From NCBI GenBank assembly GCA_031271075.1, contig JAISWN010000318.1, positions 1 to 6,275 of the forward strand: DNA of 6,275 nucleotides, in the 5' to 3' direction. This stretch comes from Treponema sp. GTDB taxonomy: Bacteria > Spirochaetota > Spirochaetia > Treponematales > Breznakiellaceae. The notes under the pieces were generated by a model. That model was not told the origin of the DNA. It saw only the letters and a program-made list of their open reading frames with translations, and did not search any database. The first letter of the stretch is position 1. Each line of letters begins with the position of its first letter. Positions 4,605 through 6,275 of this stretch are shown here, one piece after another. Made by a program: the position numbers and the translations under genes.

Positions 4605-6275
4605 TTAAGGTTCAAGAACCGCCCTGATCCGGCGTACCCCGGCGGCGGAGGACTGCTCCTTCTGGATTTTAAAGGTTCCCATGCTCCCGGTACGATCCAC
4701 ATGGGGGCCTCCGCAGACCTCCTTGGAAAAGAAATCGGCGGGAGAATTCCCGATGGTATAGACCTTGACCTGGGATTCGTATTTCTCCCCGAAAAGGGCA
4801 ATGGCCCCGGAAGCCTTGGCGTCCTCCAGGCTCATAACCTCCATGGTAACCGGGAGATCCTTCCGGATCTGCCGGTTCACGATGTCCTGGACTTTTTGAA
4901 TCTCCTCCCGGGTCATGGGGGCGGGGTGGGAAAAGTCAAAACGCATCCGTTCGGCGGTAATATTGGAGCCCTTCTGGGCCACGTGATCCCCCAGAACCAT
5001 CCGCAGGGCCTTGTGGAGGAGGTGGGTGGCGGTGTGATACCTGGTGGCTATTTCCCCCTGATCCACCAGGCCGCCCTTGAAGGCCTGCCCGATCTGGGAA
5101 CGGGAGAGTTCCTGGTGCTTTTTGAAAGCCTCGTCAAATTCGGCCCGGTTCACCGTCATGCCATTCTCCGCCGCCAGTTCCTCGGTAAGCTCGATGGGGA
5201 AACCGTAGGTGTCGTAGAGTTTAAAGGCCAGCCTGCCGGACATGATCTTCCGGGGGTCTTTCAGGAGATTGGGGAGGAGCTTTTCAAATTCGTGTTCCCC
5301 TTTCTGGAGGGTTTCCCGGAATTTTGCCTCCTCCTTGTCCAACTCAGCGGCGATAAAGGCCGAATTTTCAGCCAGTTCCGGGTAAGGCCCCTTGAGCTGA
5401 TCCACGATCAGCGCGGCAATGGGGGAGAGGGAAAGGGAACTCGCGTCCAGGTTTATGCCCAGCTTGCGGCAGTGCCGCACCGCCCGGCGGATAAGCCGGC
5501 GCAGCACGTAGCCCGCCCCCACGTTGGAGGGGCTTACCGCCTTGGGGTCTCCCAGGATAAAAGCGGCGGAACGGATATGATCGCAGACGATCCGCACAGA
5601 ACGGTCCTTTTCCGGATCCGAGCCGTAGGAGTAGGGCGAAGAGGCGGAACCGGCGGCCATTGCCCTTTCTATGCCCGCGATGATGGGGGCGAAGATCTCC
5701 GTTTCGTAGACCGATGTTTTACCGTTCAGGATGGTTACGGTCCGCTCTATACCCATGCCGGTATCCACGCACTTGCGGGCCAGGGGTTCGTACCTGCCCC
5801 CGGCGGTTTTGTTGTACTGCATGAACACGTCGTTCCAGATCTCCAGCCACTTGCCGCAGGAACAGCCGGGGCCGCAGTCCGGGCCGCAGGGTTCCCCGCC
5901 GAAGTCGTAGAACATCTCCGAGTCGGGACCGCAGGGGCCGGTAGTCCCGGCGGGGCCCCACCAGTTGTCCTCCTTGGGCCGGTAGCTGATACGGCTTTCC
6001 GGAATGCCCAGGGATCGCCACACCGCCGCGGATTCCTCATCCCGTCCGGCGTTTTCGTCCCCCGCAAACACCGTAACCCCCAGCTTTTCCACCGGGATAC
6101 CCAGCCACTGGGGGGAGGTGAGGAATTCAAAGCTCATTTTAATGGCCCCTTCCTTGAAATAATCCCCCAGGGACCAGTTCCCCAGCATTTCAAAGAAGGT
6201 AAGGTGACTGGGGTCTCCCACCGAATCAATATCCCCGGTACGGATGCACTTCTGGTAGTCCACCAGGCGTTTCCC
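4605..6275 (-). CDS. alaS: Alanine--tRNA ligase, short form, 5' end beyond the right edge
   Basis: AlaRS attaches alanine to tRNA-Ala and edits mischarged Ser or Gly. The 556 visible residues start in the catalytic domain, aligning to about residue 59 of E. coli AlaS, so the whole protein should be near 615. Motif 2 (FFEMLGNWSLGDYFK, visible residues 27-41), GPCGPDSEMFYD (113-124), VDTGMGIER (170-178) and motif 3 (GAGYVLRRLIRRAVRH, 253-268) are clear. The editing domain has HTATH (414-418) and CGGPH (521-525), supplying the four expected zinc ligands. A Cys-rich insert CGPDCGPGCSC (130-140) precedes EIWNDVFMQ. The protein stops right after AAGVRRIRAVLEP, so it has no C-Ala domain. The beta-barrel normally lying between the catalytic and editing parts is also missing. 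The in-frame GTG at 6263 is an internal valine, since the homology continues upstream of it. Confidence 0.97.
   Translation of the reverse strand, partial: GKRLVDYQKCIRTGDIDSVGDPSHLTFFEMLGNWSLGDYFKEGAIKMSFEFLTSPQWLGIPVEKLGVTVFAGDENAGRDEESAAVWRSLGIPESRISYRPKEDNWWGPAGTTGPCGPDSEMFYDFGGEPCGPDCGPGCSCGKWLEIWNDVFMQYNKTAGGRYEPLARKCVDTGMGIERTVTILNGKTSVYETEIFAPIIAGIERAMAAGSASSPYSYGSDPEKDRSVRIVCDHIRSAAFILGDPKAVSPSNVGAGYVLRRLIRRAVRHCRKLGINLDASSLSLSPIAALIVDQLKGPYPELAENSAFIAAELDKEEAKFRETLQKGEHEFEKLLPNLLKDPRKIMSGRLAFKLYDTYGFPIELTEELAAENGMTVNRAEFDEAFKKHQELSRSQIGQAFKGGLVDQGEIATRYHTATHLLHKALRMVLGDHVAQKGSNITAERMRFDFSHPAPMTREEIQKVQDIVNRQIRKDLPVTMEVMSLEDAKASGAIALFGEKYESQVKVYTIGNSPADFFSKEVCGGPHVDRTGSMGTFKIQKEQSSAAGVRRIRAVLEP

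Noticed and set aside
6261..6263. GTG as start codon of alaS
   Set aside because: The conserved AlaS sequence continues upstream to the window edge (GKRLVDYQKC), so this is an internal valine and the true start is outside.
1..6275. CRISPR array, insertion sequence, prophage or defence genes
   Set aside because: There are no regularly spaced repeats, no transposase or integrase motifs and no terminal repeats with target duplications; all genes are conserved housekeeping types except the TPR-like protein.

Overview
The window looks like chromosomal DNA from a treponeme-type spirochaete. The gene content and order (sigma-70 factor, groES, a TPR-like protein, nusB, a secreted parvulin-like protein, alaS) match, from memory, the Treponema pallidum block around TP1012-TP1017. 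AlaS is the short, C-terminally reduced form. The genes are GC-rich and the gaps AT-richer, which would fit a moderately GC-rich treponeme such as a termite-gut type. The genus call is inference from gene order and protein motifs, with no database search.

All recognised genes lie on the minus strand, so transcription runs from high to low coordinates. The 3' part of alaS (4605-6275) enters from the right edge. After a 168-base gap comes a tight three-gene cluster. It starts with a secreted SurA/PpiC-like chaperone (3312-4436), then nusB two bases on (2827-3309), then a membrane-anchored helical-repeat protein overlapping nusB by four bases in an ATGA (1115-2830). After 145 bases, which carry a good sigma-70 promoter with an inverted repeat around its -10, comes groES (703-969), with no groEL beside it. 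A 478-base gene-free stretch (225-702) follows. The 5' end of a sigma-70 family factor (1-224) leaves the window at the left edge.

The genes are core information-processing and proteostasis functions: tRNA charging, extracytoplasmic folding, transcription antitermination, the chaperonin lid and promoter recognition. None looks mobile, and there is no CRISPR array, insertion sequence, rRNA or tRNA.

The least explained part is 225-702. It holds a large hairpin just after groES, a two-part stem (522-568) leading into a U8 terminator on the minus strand, and a clear intrinsic terminator on the opposite strand (407-438) with no gene in front of it. It also holds several GC-rich inverted repeats and a consensus -10 box for the sigma gene. 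Other points of interest are the parvulin-like domain, which lacks the usual histidines, and an AlaS that lacks both the C-Ala domain and the beta-barrel normally found before the editing domain. I found no convincing new multi-gene system.
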